From the NCBI GenBank assembly GCA_934500705.1, contig CAKSTI010000016.1, forward strand, positions 4,172-68,171: a stretch of 64,000 nt of DNA. The letters are read 5' to 3'. The position numbers and the translations under genes were made by a program. The notes below the pieces were generated by a model. That model saw nothing but the letters and a program-made list of their open reading frames with translations. It ran no database searches and had not been told where the DNA came from. Below, piece by piece: positions 33,468-42,410 of this stretch; the stretch's first letter is position 1, and every line of letters starts with the position of its first letter. This DNA is from an uncultured Clostridia bacterium (lineage in GTDB: Bacteria; Bacillota; Clostridia; UMGS1810).

Positions 33468-35561
33468 GTGAGTAATATTACTGAAATTTTTGGAAGTCTG
33501 GTATTTAATGACACGGTGATGAAGGAAAAATTGCCGAAAGATACCTATAAAAAGTTGAGAAAAACCATCGACAACGGCGAGGCGCTGTCAATAGATACGG
33601 CAAACGTTGTGGCAAACGCAATGAAAGACTGGGCGATAGAAAAGGGCGCAACGCACTACACCCATTGGTTCCAGCCGATGACGGAGGTCACCGCCGAAAA
33701 ACACGACAGCTTTATTACGCCGACGGTTGACGGCAAGGTTATAATGGAATTTTCCGGCAAGGAGCTCATAAAGGGCGAGCCGGACGCATCGAGTTTCCCG
33801 TCCGGAGGACTCAGGGCAACGTTTGAGGCGAGAGGTTACACCGCCTGGGACCCCACGTCATATGCGTTTATCAAGGACGGTTCGCTCTGCATACCCACCG
33901 CATTTTGCTCGTACGGCGGAGAGGCTCTTGACAAAAAGACGCCGCTCTTGCGTTCAATGGAAGTCATAGACAAGCAGGCTATGAGGATTGTCCGCCTTTT
34001 CGGCAATACAACGTCCAAAAAGGTTGTTGCAACAGTCGGTGCGGAGCAGGAGTATTTTCTCATAGACCGTGACCTTTACAGCAAGCGTGAGGACCTTGTT
34101 TTTACCGGCAGAACCTTGTTCGGCGCAAAGCCGCCCAAGGGTCAGGAGCTTGAAGACCATTACTTCGGTCAGCTTAAACCGAGGGTTTCGGCATATATGA
34201 AGGAGCTTGACGAGGAACTCTGGAAGGTCGGCGTCCTTGCCAAAACCAAGCACAATGAGGTTGCACCGGCACAGCACGAGCTTGCGCCGATATACACAAC
34301 CACAAACATTGCAACCGACCACAATCAGATAACAATGGAACTTATGAAAAAAATTGCCTTAAAGCACAACCTCGTGTGCCTTTTGAACGAAAAGCCCTTT
34401 GCCGGCGTAAACGGCAGCGGCAAGCACAACAACTGGTCAATCTCTACCGACGATGGCATAAACTTGCTTGAACCGGGCAAAACGCCGTACGAAAACGAGC
34501 AGTTTTTAACGTTTTTCTGCGCAGTGATAAAGGCGGTCGACGAGTATCAGGCACTTTTGCGTGTATCGGTTGCAAGTGCAGGCAACGACCACAGACTCGG
34601 CGCAAACGAGGCGCCTCCGGCAATAGTTTCAATCTTTATCGGCGACCAGCTCGAAGCCATTTTGGACGCAATAGAAAACGATGAGGATTACCTGGAAAAG
34701 AAAAAGGAAAAAATGGAAGTCGGCGTTCACGTTCTCCCCAGCTTTACCAAGGATAGAACAGACAGAAACCGCACCTCGCCGTTTGCGTTCACGGGCAATA
34801 AATTTGAGTTTAGAATGCTCGGCTCGTCTGCCTCGATTTCCGGCCCTAACGTGGTGCTCAATACCATTGTTGCAGATGTTCTCGAACAGTTTGCAGACGA
34901 ACTCGAAGGCGCAAAGGACTTTAAATCCGCACTGCACAAATTGCTTAAAAAGACGATTAAGGAGCATAAGAGGATAATATTTAACGGTAACAACTATTCC
35001 GACGAATGGATTGACGAGGCGGAGAGGAGAGGGCTTTATAACCTCAAAAGCACTCCGGAGGCAATCCCGTACTTTGCGTCGGAAAAGAGCGTGGAGCTTT
35101 TTGCAAGGCACGGCATATACACTGAGGCGGAGCTGTGTTCCAGATGTGAGATACTGTTTGAAAATTATTCTAAAATATTAAACATAGAGGCGCTCACTAT
35201 GTCGGATATGATTAAAAAAGACATAATCCCCGCAGTCAGCGCATATACTCAAAAACTGGCGGAAACCGCACTTGCAAAAAAGGCTGTTTCCGACAGGATA
35301 AACGTGTCCGTCGAGCAGCAGCTTGCCGAGAAACTGTCGGAACTTACATATCGTTTGTATAAGAGCAACGGAAAACTCGAAAATTCTCTGCTCGAGGTAA
35401 AGAAGTACGAAAGCGACATAGAAACATACGCACGTTTCTACCACGACGTTGTCTTTGCCAATATGAAAGAGGCGAGGGAGATAGCCGATGAGATGGAGGT
35501 AAACACGGCTCATAACTTCTGGCCGTTCCCGACGTACAGCGAGCTTATGTTCAACGTTTAA
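33468..35561 (+). CDS. glnN: Glutamine synthetase type III
   Basis: A 697-residue GSIII, the large form found in Bacteroidetes, cyanobacteria and Clostridia, making glutamine from glutamate, ammonia and ATP. It uses a GTG start with GGAGG 8 nt upstream. Visible GSIII marks: FQPMTEVTAEKHDSF, SSFPSGGLRATFEARGYT, VGAEQEYFLID, KTKHNEVAPAQHELAP, NEKPFAGVNGSGKHNNWS and RTSPFAFTGNKFEFRMLGSS. The C-terminal domain has an alpha-helical extension typical of the type. It is probably regulated by nitrogen through its leader. Confidence 0.95.
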   Translation: MSNITEIFGSLVFNDTVMKEKLPKDTYKKLRKTIDNGEALSIDTANVVANAMKDWAIEKGATHYTHWFQPMTEVTAEKHDSFITPTVDGKVIMEFSGKELIKGEPDASSFPSGGLRATFEARGYTAWDPTSYAFIKDGSLCIPTAFCSYGGEALDKKTPLLRSMEVIDKQAMRIVRLFGNTTSKKVVATVGAEQEYFLIDRDLYSKREDLVFTGRTLFGAKPPKGQELEDHYFGQLKPRVSAYMKELDEELWKVGVLAKTKHNEVAPAQHELAPIYTTTNIATDHNQITMELMKKIALKHNLVCLLNEKPFAGVNGSGKHNNWSISTDDGINLLEPGKTPYENEQFLTFFCAVIKAVDEYQALLRVSVASAGNDHRLGANEAPPAIVSIFIGDQLEAILDAIENDEDYLEKKKEKMEVGVHVLPSFTKDRTDRNRTSPFAFTGNKFEFRMLGSSASISGPNVVLNTIVADVLEQFADELEGAKDFKSALHKLLKKTIKEHKRIIFNGNNYSDEWIDEAERRGLYNLKSTPEAIPYFASEKSVELFARHGIYTEAELCSRCEILFENYSKILNIEALTMSDMIKKDIIPAVSAYTQKLAETALAKKAVSDRINVSVEQQLAEKLSELTYRLYKSNGKLENSLLEVKKYESDIETYARFYHDVVFANMKEAREIADEMEVNTAHNFWPFPTYSELMFNV

Positions 35562-35581
35562 TTTAAGGAGAGGAAATTTTT

Positions 35582-36394
35582 ATGAGTTTTATCCTGATGA
35601 TGCAAACGATAATCCTCGGCATAGTCGAGGGCATAACCGAGTGGCTGCCCATAAGCTCCACCGGACATATGATACTTGTCAACGAATTTTTAAACAACAA
35701 AAACAGCTTTACCTCGTCCGACCTGTATCTGTACGTAATTCAGCTCGGCGCAATACTCGCCGTTGTGACGCTGTATTTTAAAAAGCTGAATCCCTTTGCG
35801 CTTTCCAAAACCAAAGAGGAAAAGGCGGCAACGTGGCAGATGTGGTTTAAGGTGATTGTTGCGTGCGTGCCTGCGGCAGCGATAGGACTTGCAATAGACA
35901 GCTATATGCAGCACTTTGAAAACTGGCAGGTTGTGTCTGCAATGCTCATTGTATACGGTGTTGCGTTTATAATTGTCGAAAACAAAACACCAAAGGTTAA
36001 GGTAAAAAGCATAGACTCTATGACGTACAAAACCGCACTGCTTATAGGCGCATTTCAGGTGCTCTCCATAATTCCGGGAACATCACGCTCCGGCTCTACC
36101 ATACTCGGTGCAATAATTCTTGGCTGTTCACGTTCGGTTGCGGCAGAGTTTTCGTTCTTTCTTGCCATTCCGGTTATGTTCGGAGTCAGCCTCTTAAAGA
36201 TACTTAAATACGGTCTTGCTATGCAGGCAGGAGAGGCGGTTGTTTTAATAACCGGTATGGTTGTGGCATACGTTGTGTCGATGCTGTCTATAAAGTTCTT
36301 GATGAATTATGTCAGAAAGCACGACTTCAAAGGATTTGGATATTACAGAATAATAATGGGAATAATAGTAATAGGATATTTCTTAATAAGATAA
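35582..36394 (+). CDS. uppP: Undecaprenyl-diphosphatase
   Basis: A 270-residue integral membrane phosphatase recycling undecaprenyl diphosphate for cell-wall synthesis, with associated bacitracin resistance. The two active-site motifs GIVEGITEWLPISSTGHM and IIPGTSRSGSTILGAI are intact, and about eight hydrophobic helices are visible. It starts 20 bp after glnN with an AGGAG site. Confidence 0.95.
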   Translation: MSFILMMQTIILGIVEGITEWLPISSTGHMILVNEFLNNKNSFTSSDLYLYVIQLGAILAVVTLYFKKLNPFALSKTKEEKAATWQMWFKVIVACVPAAAIGLAIDSYMQHFENWQVVSAMLIVYGVAFIIVENKTPKVKVKSIDSMTYKTALLIGAFQVLSIIPGTSRSGSTILGAIILGCSRSVAAEFSFFLAIPVMFGVSLLKILKYGLAMQAGEAVVLITGMVVAYVVSMLSIKFLMNYVRKHDFKGFGYYRIIMGIIVIGYFLIR

Positions 36395-36426
36395 AAAAAC
36401 GGGCGGCGCATCTACCTTGCGCCGCC
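36393..36426 (-). terminator. Terminator overlapping the radA stop codon
   Basis: On the minus strand GGCGGCGCA and TGCGCCGCC (36402-36410, 36418-36426) pair around a 7-nt loop containing the radA stop, followed by seven T. On the plus strand it closes the uppP transcript. Confidence 0.85.
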
Positions 36427-37785
36427 TTTAAGTTTACCTATTGCCTCCGATACACTGCGGACGGGAACAATCTCTATCCCGTCTGTTTTTTCGAGCTCCT
36501 TTGCGTTTTCAAACGGGAGTATGCACCGCTTAAAGCCGAGTTTTTTTGCCTCGGCAATGCGCCTTTGCGCATAGCTTACGGAGCGCACCTCGCCGGTTAA
36601 GCCAACCTCGCCGAGGATTAGAGTTTTTTCGTCTATGACAAAGTTTTTGTAGTTTGATGCAACCGCCGTAATCAGTGCCAGGTCTGACGCAGTTTCCACA
36701 ATTTTAAGTCCGCCGACAACGTTTATGTATACATCTTGGTTTTGCATAGAGTAACCCAGCTTTTTTTCCAGAATTGCCACAAGCATTACCGTGCGGTTGT
36801 AGTCAATGCCGGTTGCCATACGCCGTGCTATGGCAAAGCTGGTGGGGGCGGAGAGAGCCTGAATTTCGGCAAGCATAGGGCGTGAGCCTTCCATCGTGCA
36901 AACCACGGCAGAGCCGGAGGTGTTTTCGGGTCTGCCGGACAGCATCATTGCCGACGGATTTTTAACCTGTTTGAGTCCGCTGTCCTTCATCTCAAAGACG
37001 CCTATTTCATCGGTCGAGCCGAACCTGTTTTTAACCGTGCGCAAAATTCGGTAGCTTTGCTGGCGTTCTCCCTCAAAGTACAGTACGCAGTCAACCATAT
37101 GTTCAAGCACTCTCGGCCCGGCGATACTGCCTTCCTTTGTAACGTGACCGACAATGAAAATCGCTATGTTGTTCTCCTTTGCAAGACGCATCAAAAAGTG
37201 CGTTGCATCACGCACCTGTGCCACACTGCCGGGAGCAGACGCAACCTCCGCACGGTACATTGTCTGAATTGAGTCCACAATCATAACATCGGGTTTTGCG
37301 TTGGCGGCGTGGGAGATTATGCTGTCAAGATTTGTTTCCGCCAAGAGCAAAAGTCCTTTGGGGCTCACTCCCAGACGGCTTGCACGCATCTTTACCTGCT
37401 GTGCCGACTCCTCGCCGGTCACATAAAGGACGCTGCTGCCGTCGCCTATGTATTGGCATATTTGCAAAAGCAGGGTGGATTTGCCTATTCCGGGGTCGCC
37501 GCCCACGAGCACCATAGACCCCCTGACAATTCCACCACCGAGAACACGGTCGAGTTCCTCCGTGCCGGTAGGTATGCGCTTTTCCTCGTTTTCGCTGATT
37601 TCATCAAGCCTTTGCGGCACTGATTTTGACATTGACGGCACCGCCTGTTTCATATCGTATTTTGAAACGGGCACTTCCGCCTGTTCCTCAAATGTATTCC
37701 AAGACATACACGACGGGCACTTTCCGAGCCATTTGGGCGTTTCGTAACCGCACTGCGTGCAGACAAACTTTGTCTTTTGTTTCAT
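36412..37785 (-). CDS. radA: DNA repair protein RadA
   Basis: A 457-residue RecA-like helicase acting in recombination and branch migration. The N-terminal zinc finger is CTQCGYETPKWLGKCPSC, the Walker A motif is GGDPGIGKSTLLLQ, the RadA-specific KNRFG motif is VKNRFGSTDEIG, and the C-terminal Lon-protease-like domain includes DVYINVVGGLKI. The ATG at 37785 follows GGAG at 8 nt; an upstream GTG overlaps this site. Confidence 0.95.
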   Translation of the reverse strand: MKQKTKFVCTQCGYETPKWLGKCPSCMSWNTFEEQAEVPVSKYDMKQAVPSMSKSVPQRLDEISENEEKRIPTGTEELDRVLGGGIVRGSMVLVGGDPGIGKSTLLLQICQYIGDGSSVLYVTGEESAQQVKMRASRLGVSPKGLLLLAETNLDSIISHAANAKPDVMIVDSIQTMYRAEVASAPGSVAQVRDATHFLMRLAKENNIAIFIVGHVTKEGSIAGPRVLEHMVDCVLYFEGERQQSYRILRTVKNRFGSTDEIGVFEMKDSGLKQVKNPSAMMLSGRPENTSGSAVVCTMEGSRPMLAEIQALSAPTSFAIARRMATGIDYNRTVMLVAILEKKLGYSMQNQDVYINVVGGLKIVETASDLALITAVASNYKNFVIDEKTLILGEVGLTGEVRSVSYAQRRIAEAKKLGFKRCILPFENAKELEKTDGIEIVPVRSVSEAIGKLKGGAR

Positions 37786-37815
37786 ATGACACACTCCGTA
37801 AATTAATCTATACCT

Positions 37816-37844
37816 ATTATATCAGCGTGTGCTCCAAATGTCAA
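37816..37844 (-). promoter_or_regulatory. Promoter of radA
   Basis: Minus strand consensus TTGACA (37839-37844), 17 bp, TATAAT (37816-37821). Confidence 0.8.
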
Positions 37845-37845
37845 A

Positions 37846-37880
37846 TGCCCCCTGCCGATTGACTGCGTTGGCAAGGGGCA
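37846..37880 (-). terminator. Hairpin after the small lipoprotein gene
   Basis: GCCCC-TTGCC and GGCA-GGGGGC type arms form a stem-loop between the lipoprotein stop and the radA promoter; only a short T run follows, so termination may be weak. Confidence 0.5.
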
Positions 37881-37887
37881 TACATAT

Positions 37888-38193
37888 TTACTTGTTTTCG
37901 TCTGTTGTCTTGTCCGTTGTTCCTGTGCCTGTCGTACCGTTCGTTGTGTTATTTGTTGTACCGTTGTCCGTCTTGTTGTCGGTTTTGCCGTTTTTGTTGT
38001 CATTGGTCATTTTGTCCTCAACGTCGTCTATGAGGTTGCCGTCATTGTCTTTGTCCTTGTCATTGGTTTGCAATGTGCCGTTGTTGTCAATGTTGCCGTC
38101 GTTGTTGTTTCCGCAGGCGCAGAAGGCTGTCACAATTCCGAGGGTGAGCAATGCGGTCAGAAGTATGGATAGAAATTTTTTCAAGTTTTCCAC
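37888..38193 (-). CDS. Small low-complexity lipoprotein
   Basis: About 100 residues. An N-terminal hydrophobic segment (KKFLSILLTALLTLGIVTAF) ends in CACG, a lipobox-like site, so the mature protein is probably lipid-anchored. The rest is almost only N, D, G, K and T (for example DKDKDNDGNL and NKTDNGTTNNTTNG), disordered and hydrophilic. No family recognised. The start is GTG at 38193, or TTG three codons later given the AAAGGA position. Similar disordered lipoproteins are common in Clostridia and their role is unknown. Confidence 0.6.
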   Translation of the reverse strand: MENLKKFLSILLTALLTLGIVTAFCACGNNNDGNIDNNGTLQTNDKDKDNDGNLIDDVEDKMTNDNKNGKTDNKTDNGTTNNTTNGTTGTGTTDKTTDENK

Positions 38194-38270
38194 ATTCCTT
38201 TCAAAAATGTAATGTTACTTTCTGCTAATATTATTGTGCAGCTTTAATTTTGTATTCGTGGAAAATTTTT

Positions 38271-38960
38271 CTATGCCGTTTGCCTCTTGCCTATCCTCTG
38301 CCAGTTAACAAAGCTGTATAAGTCGTTTGCAAGGAATGCCGCAAAGCAGATTACCACCGACAGATACGAGATGTCGTGCATTGCGGCAAGTGACCACAGG
38401 ACAATGAGCACAACGTCGTTTGCGGCATATCCGATTGCAAATAACGGACTTCTCTTTGCCGAAAGATAAACCGCAACAAAACTTGTGGTCACGGACGCCG
38501 TGCTCCAAATGAGATTTGCCGTGTTTAAGTATTTTAATATGAGGTAAAATACTGCGGTCACCAAAACGGTTAAAATACACATAACGGCATATTCCGCCTT
38601 TGAAACGTTAAAATTCACCGTCACCTCCGCCTTGTTGCCCTTGTACGGATTTTTAAGCCACGAAACAAAGGAGAAAACCGCCATCGGCATAGACATACAC
38701 ACGTACGTAAGCATCTCACCATAGTATGCAAAACCGAAGGATATGTAACCGTATAAAAGTGCAAAAATCACCATCAGCGCAGGTCCTGTGGGGTTGCCTT
38801 TGGCGTTGAATATAAGTGCTGTAACACCGATTAATGACGCTGCAAGCGACAGTGTACCTCCGCTCGGCGACTTAAAGTGCGAAACTACCGTCACAATAAC
38901 TGAGCCTAACCACAGCGCAAGCTCACCCTTTGAGAAATAACTTAAAAAATTCTTTTTCAT
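38271..38960 (-). CDS. pnuC: Nicotinamide riboside/mononucleotide transporter PnuC
   Basis: A 229-residue membrane protein with about seven helices. The ATG at 38960 follows GGGAGG. Family marks: SLIGVTALIFNAKGNPTG, YGYISFGFAYYGEMLTY, MPMAVFSFVSWLKNPY and the final FAAFLANDLYSFVNWQRI. PnuC carries a pyridine-nucleotide precursor into the cell by facilitated diffusion; nicotinamide riboside is the likeliest substrate, but PnuT (thiamine) and PnuX (riboflavin) relatives exist. No TPP or FMN riboswitch is upstream, which favours the vitamin B3 type. Control probably acts through the leader at 38972-39057. Confidence 0.88.
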   Translation of the reverse strand: MKKNFLSYFSKGELALWLGSVIVTVVSHFKSPSGGTLSLAASLIGVTALIFNAKGNPTGPALMVIFALLYGYISFGFAYYGEMLTYVCMSMPMAVFSFVSWLKNPYKGNKAEVTVNFNVSKAEYAVMCILTVLVTAVFYLILKYLNTANLIWSTASVTTSFVAVYLSAKRSPLFAIGYAANDVVLIVLWSLAAMHDISYLSVVICFAAFLANDLYSFVNWQRIGKRQTA

Positions 38961-38971
38961 ATAAACCTCCC

Positions 38972-39032
38972 AAAAAAATAGAGCATTCGCATTGCGCATC
39001 TTCAAAGACCTAACGATACACAAACAAATGCT
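38972..39032 (-). promoter_or_regulatory. Leader RNA with terminator-like hairpin before pnuC
   Basis: On the minus strand AGCATTTG pairs with CGAATGCT (39025-39032 and 38982-38989) and is followed by seven T ending right at the GGGAGG of pnuC. Within the about 97-nt leader other pairings are possible, including one using GATGCGCAATGC. This is the architecture of a ligand- or protein-controlled attenuator, perhaps an NAD-related riboswitch, but I could not match a known consensus. Confidence 0.5.
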
Positions 39033-39063
39033 ACCCGGTGGCAGTTAATATTAACTTACGGCT

Positions 39064-39092
39064 ATATTAACACATTAAATTTCCCCTGTCAA
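39064..39092 (-). promoter_or_regulatory. Promoter of pnuC
   Basis: Minus strand TTGACA (39087-39092), 17 bp, TAATAT (39064-39069). Confidence 0.75.
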
Positions 39093-39220
39093 GGAAATTG
39101 AGTAAAAATATGGATTTTTGCCGTAAATTACATCACGTGTTACAAAAAATAACCCTGTGCAATTCGCCTTTTAGGTGATAAACTATAAGTGAAATTAAAC
39201 AAAAATGGAGGTTTTGTACT

Positions 39221-40585
39221 GTGAAAAAATTAATTTCATTGGTGGCAGTTGTTGCCCTTGCCGTTACATCGCTTGCCGGGTGCGGCAAACAGACGGCAGA
39301 TGACGGCTATACGGAAGTCGTAATGTGGTCAAGCGACTCCCACGCCAAAAAAGCTATGGAAAAACTGGTGAAGGAATTTAACGAAACCATCGGAAAAGAA
39401 AATAAAGTAAAATTTGTCTGGGAGCTCAAAGAAGGCAGTAACAACGAGCTTGAAGTTGCCCTGCAAAACGGCAAAGAGCCCGATTTGTTCGGTTGTCCGC
39501 AGCTTAGCAAATTTGCCGAGAACAAATACATAATGCCGCTTGACGAAATCCCTCAGCTATCAGAGCTTGTTGAAAAGAACAGCGACGTCAAAGTAGAACG
39601 CCAGAACGTGTATGGCGGCAAACTCTATCTGCTGCCGGTCAACGCAACGGTTTACGGACTTGCGTATAATAAGGATATGTTTAAAAAGGCTGGAATTGTT
39701 GACGAAAACGGCGAGGCAAAACCGCCGAGAACAATCGGTGAACTCCGTGAGGACGCAAAGAAACTCACTGACAATTCCAAGCAGAAATACGGAATAATTC
39801 TCCCCGGAAAATGGGGCGGCTGGTTCGGCTGTGAAATACAGAATACATCACTTCAACTCACCGGCTCAATGGGATATAACTTCCAGGAAGGCAAGTTTGA
39901 CTGGAACGGCTTGAAGCCGATGCTTGACCTTATGATGAACCTCAAAAAAGACGGTTCCGTTTACCCCGGTATGGAGGGTGTGGATAACGACCCGGCACGT
40001 GCACGATTTGCCGAGGGCAATATTGGTATGAAGTTTGCCGTTTCCTGGGACGTAGGTGTGTGGAACGACCAGTTCCCGGCGAAGTGCGACTGGGGCATAG
40101 CACCGCTCCCCGTGTCCGATGACGGCCCGGAGTATTACCAGTATAAGGCGCCCGGATTTTCGTGCTGCATAAGCAAGAGGAATTATGACGAAAAAGGCGG
40201 CGACGCAGTTTCCCTCGTATACAACTGGTTTTACAGCGACGAGGTTATGCAGAAACTCTATGAGGAATGTGTTTATATGCCTTGGAGGTCTGACATTATA
40301 GAAAATGCAAAACTTACAGACGCCAAAAAGGGCTGGGAGGACTTTGGAAATATAGTTTCGATTTCAAGACCCGTTCCCCCTTCAAAACCGACAGATACGT
40401 CGGCGTATGAGTCCGTGTCGGCAGATTTCTTAAACAGAGTCTGGACAGAGAAAACAAGCGTTGACAAGTGGATTGCAGAGAGAAACAAAATATCCGCCGA
40501 GGGCGTGGAGCAGTACAAGAAACTCCACCCGGACGAGGATTATTCGGACAGAGTTTACCCTGATTTTAACATTGAACGTGAATAG
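39221..40585 (+). CDS. Extracellular sugar-binding lipoprotein of an ABC importer
   Basis: A 454-residue family 1 (CUT1-type) solute-binding protein. It uses a GTG start with TGGAGG 9 nt upstream. The signal peptide ends in the lipobox LAGCGKQ, so it is anchored by lipid outside the membrane. Typical features are VVMWSSDSHAKKAMEKLVKEF near the N-terminus, PDLFGCPQLSKFAENKYIMP and the ARFAEGNIGMKFAVSWD segment. The two permease genes follow at 15 and 18 bp. The substrate is presumably an oligosaccharide released by the downstream surface glycosidases. No ATPase gene is present. Confidence 0.9.
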   Translation: MKKLISLVAVVALAVTSLAGCGKQTADDGYTEVVMWSSDSHAKKAMEKLVKEFNETIGKENKVKFVWELKEGSNNELEVALQNGKEPDLFGCPQLSKFAENKYIMPLDEIPQLSELVEKNSDVKVERQNVYGGKLYLLPVNATVYGLAYNKDMFKKAGIVDENGEAKPPRTIGELREDAKKLTDNSKQKYGIILPGKWGGWFGCEIQNTSLQLTGSMGYNFQEGKFDWNGLKPMLDLMMNLKKDGSVYPGMEGVDNDPARARFAEGNIGMKFAVSWDVGVWNDQFPAKCDWGIAPLPVSDDGPEYYQYKAPGFSCCISKRNYDEKGGDAVSLVYNWFYSDEVMQKLYEECVYMPWRSDIIENAKLTDAKKGWEDFGNIVSISRPVPPSKPTDTSAYESVSADFLNRVWTEKTSVDKWIAERNKISAEGVEQYKKLHPDEDYSDRVYPDFNIERE

Positions 40586-40600
40586 CAAAGGAAGATTTTA

Positions 40601-41521
40601 ATGAATACTAAAAAGAATAAATTCAGCGAGCGCACGTCTAAGACATTTCAGTGTTACGGTATTCTTTCCACACAGCTTATAGGTTTTGTGCTCTTTTCGC
40701 TTTATCCTATGCTGTGGGCAATGCACAAAGCGTTTTTCTACTATGACGGCACACCGTCGCTTACCCGTTTTGTGGGACTCGACAACTTTATAAAGATTTT
40801 TACAACCGATGCCGCATATTGGAAAACCTGGGCGCACACATTTATGTTTGCAGTGGGCAAGCTCCCCATAGAGCTGCCCTTTGCAATGCTCATTGCAGTG
40901 TGCCTGCGTTCCAAGATTAAGGGAACGGGATTTTTCAGAACAATGTATTACCTGCCATGCGTAATAGGCGCCGCAATAGTAGGTCTTATCATTACAAATA
41001 TGTTTGACTACTTTGGCTTTATAAATGCGTGGCTCCTCAGGCTCGGTATAATTAAGAAAAATATTGCCTGGTTCTCAAACACGGGAACTGCGTGGGCGGC
41101 GCTGATTATCGGTGCGGTGTGGAACACCTTCGGCACAAACGTCCTGTACTTCCTTGCGGCAATGTCCAACATTCCCGAGGAACTCTACGAGAGCGCACGC
41201 CTTGAAGGCGCATCGCCGTGGCAAACGTTTATTAGCATAACACTGCCTATGATGTCGCCGGTTTTGCAGACAATACTTTTGCTTTCGCTCAACGGAACAC
41301 TGCACACAAGCGATTACATTCTCACCACCACAAACGGCGCCCCGGCAGGAAGTACATACACCGTTATGTCCTACATCGTCGGCAAGTTTGTACCCGGATT
41401 TGCGGAAACCAACGTAAACATCGGCTACGGCTGTGCTATGGCAATGCTTACATCTATGTGTATGATTATAATTGCAATCATATACACAAAGCTCACCAAG
41501 CATATGCAGGAACTATATTAA
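40601..41521 (+). CDS. ABC sugar importer permease, MalF/LacF type
   Basis: A 306-residue membrane protein with six hydrophobic helices. The inner-membrane EAA loop appears as ELYESARLEGASPWQTFISITLPMM when read around residue 200, the contact site for the ATPase. The N-terminus FQCYGILSTQLIGFVLFSLYPMLWAMHKAF is typical of CUT1 permeases. It follows the binding protein by 15 bp. Confidence 0.92.
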   Translation: MNTKKNKFSERTSKTFQCYGILSTQLIGFVLFSLYPMLWAMHKAFFYYDGTPSLTRFVGLDNFIKIFTTDAAYWKTWAHTFMFAVGKLPIELPFAMLIAVCLRSKIKGTGFFRTMYYLPCVIGAAIVGLIITNMFDYFGFINAWLLRLGIIKKNIAWFSNTGTAWAALIIGAVWNTFGTNVLYFLAAMSNIPEELYESARLEGASPWQTFISITLPMMSPVLQTILLLSLNGTLHTSDYILTTTNGAPAGSTYTVMSYIVGKFVPGFAETNVNIGYGCAMAMLTSMCMIIIAIIYTKLTKHMQELY

Positions 41522-41539
41522 TAACTGACGGAGGAAATT

Positions 41540-42394
41540 ATGAAAAGAGCAGAATTTATCAAAAAAACAATAATTTATATTTTCCTGTGCGCAGTTTTGT
41601 TTGTTACGATACTGCCGGTGATTTACACTGTATTTGCATCATTTAAAACAAATTCGGAAATAATGACCCACCCGGAAACCCTGTTTCCCCTTGAACCTAC
41701 GCTCGATAACTACAAAGCGGCGCTCACCACGGGCAGTTTTAACATTCCGCTTATGTTCTGGAACAGTACTTACTACACGGTCTTGACGGTAATCATCACA
41801 ATTACCATTTCGTCGCTTTCGGGTTACGTGTTCGCAAGAGGCGGCAACTTCCCCGGCAGCAAGGTGATATTTACGGTGTTTTCGAGCCTTATGTTTATAA
41901 ATATGGGCAGTATAACCATTTACGCCGTGTTTAAAGTTCTCGACATCGTTCATCTGTCGGACTCGCTTTGGGGACTTATTGTTATGAAAGTTTTCGGCAT
42001 AGGAATTGTAAATATCTATCTTGTACGCAGTTACATAAGGACTCTGCCGTATTCTCTCGACGAGGCGGCAAAGATTGACGGTTGCAGTTTTATAGGAATA
42101 TTTTTTAAGATAATCGGCCCGCTTTTAAAGCCGATAATAGCTACAATCAGCATACTTGCGTTTAACAGTTCGTGGAACGACTACCTTATGCCGACGCTGT
42201 TTACTATTTCAAGACCGGAGCAAAGACCGCTCATTGTCGGAATTATGGCACTCAAAAATTCCGGCAACGCCGCATCAAACTGGAATTTGATGCTCGCCGG
42301 CGCAACCGTTGCGCTTATTCCGATACTCATTGCATACGCTTTTGGTAACAAGTATTTTGTTGAGGGACTTGCGTCCGGAGCGGTTAAAGGTTAA
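41540..42394 (+). CDS. ABC sugar importer permease, MalG/LacG type
   Basis: A 284-residue membrane protein with six helices and the EAA loop SLDEAAKIDGCSFIGIFFKI. NSSWNDYLMPTLF near residue 215 is the usual MalG-type signature. Together with the MalF-type subunit it forms the channel. A shared MsmK/UgpC-like ATPase encoded elsewhere is expected. GGAGG precedes the ATG. Confidence 0.92.
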   Translation: MKRAEFIKKTIIYIFLCAVLFVTILPVIYTVFASFKTNSEIMTHPETLFPLEPTLDNYKAALTTGSFNIPLMFWNSTYYTVLTVIITITISSLSGYVFARGGNFPGSKVIFTVFSSLMFINMGSITIYAVFKVLDIVHLSDSLWGLIVMKVFGIGIVNIYLVRSYIRTLPYSLDEAAKIDGCSFIGIFFKIIGPLLKPIIATISILAFNSSWNDYLMPTLFTISRPEQRPLIVGIMALKNSGNAASNWNLMLAGATVALIPILIAYAFGNKYFVEGLASGAVKG

Positions 42395-42410
42395 AAATGG
42401 AGGATAATGT

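Noticed and set aside
38961..39057. CCACCGGGTAGCA in the pnuC leader resembles part of the ZTP (pfl) riboswitch
   Set aside because: The upstream ZTP core and the CCGCCTGGGC partner are missing, and pnuC is not a purine or folate gene.
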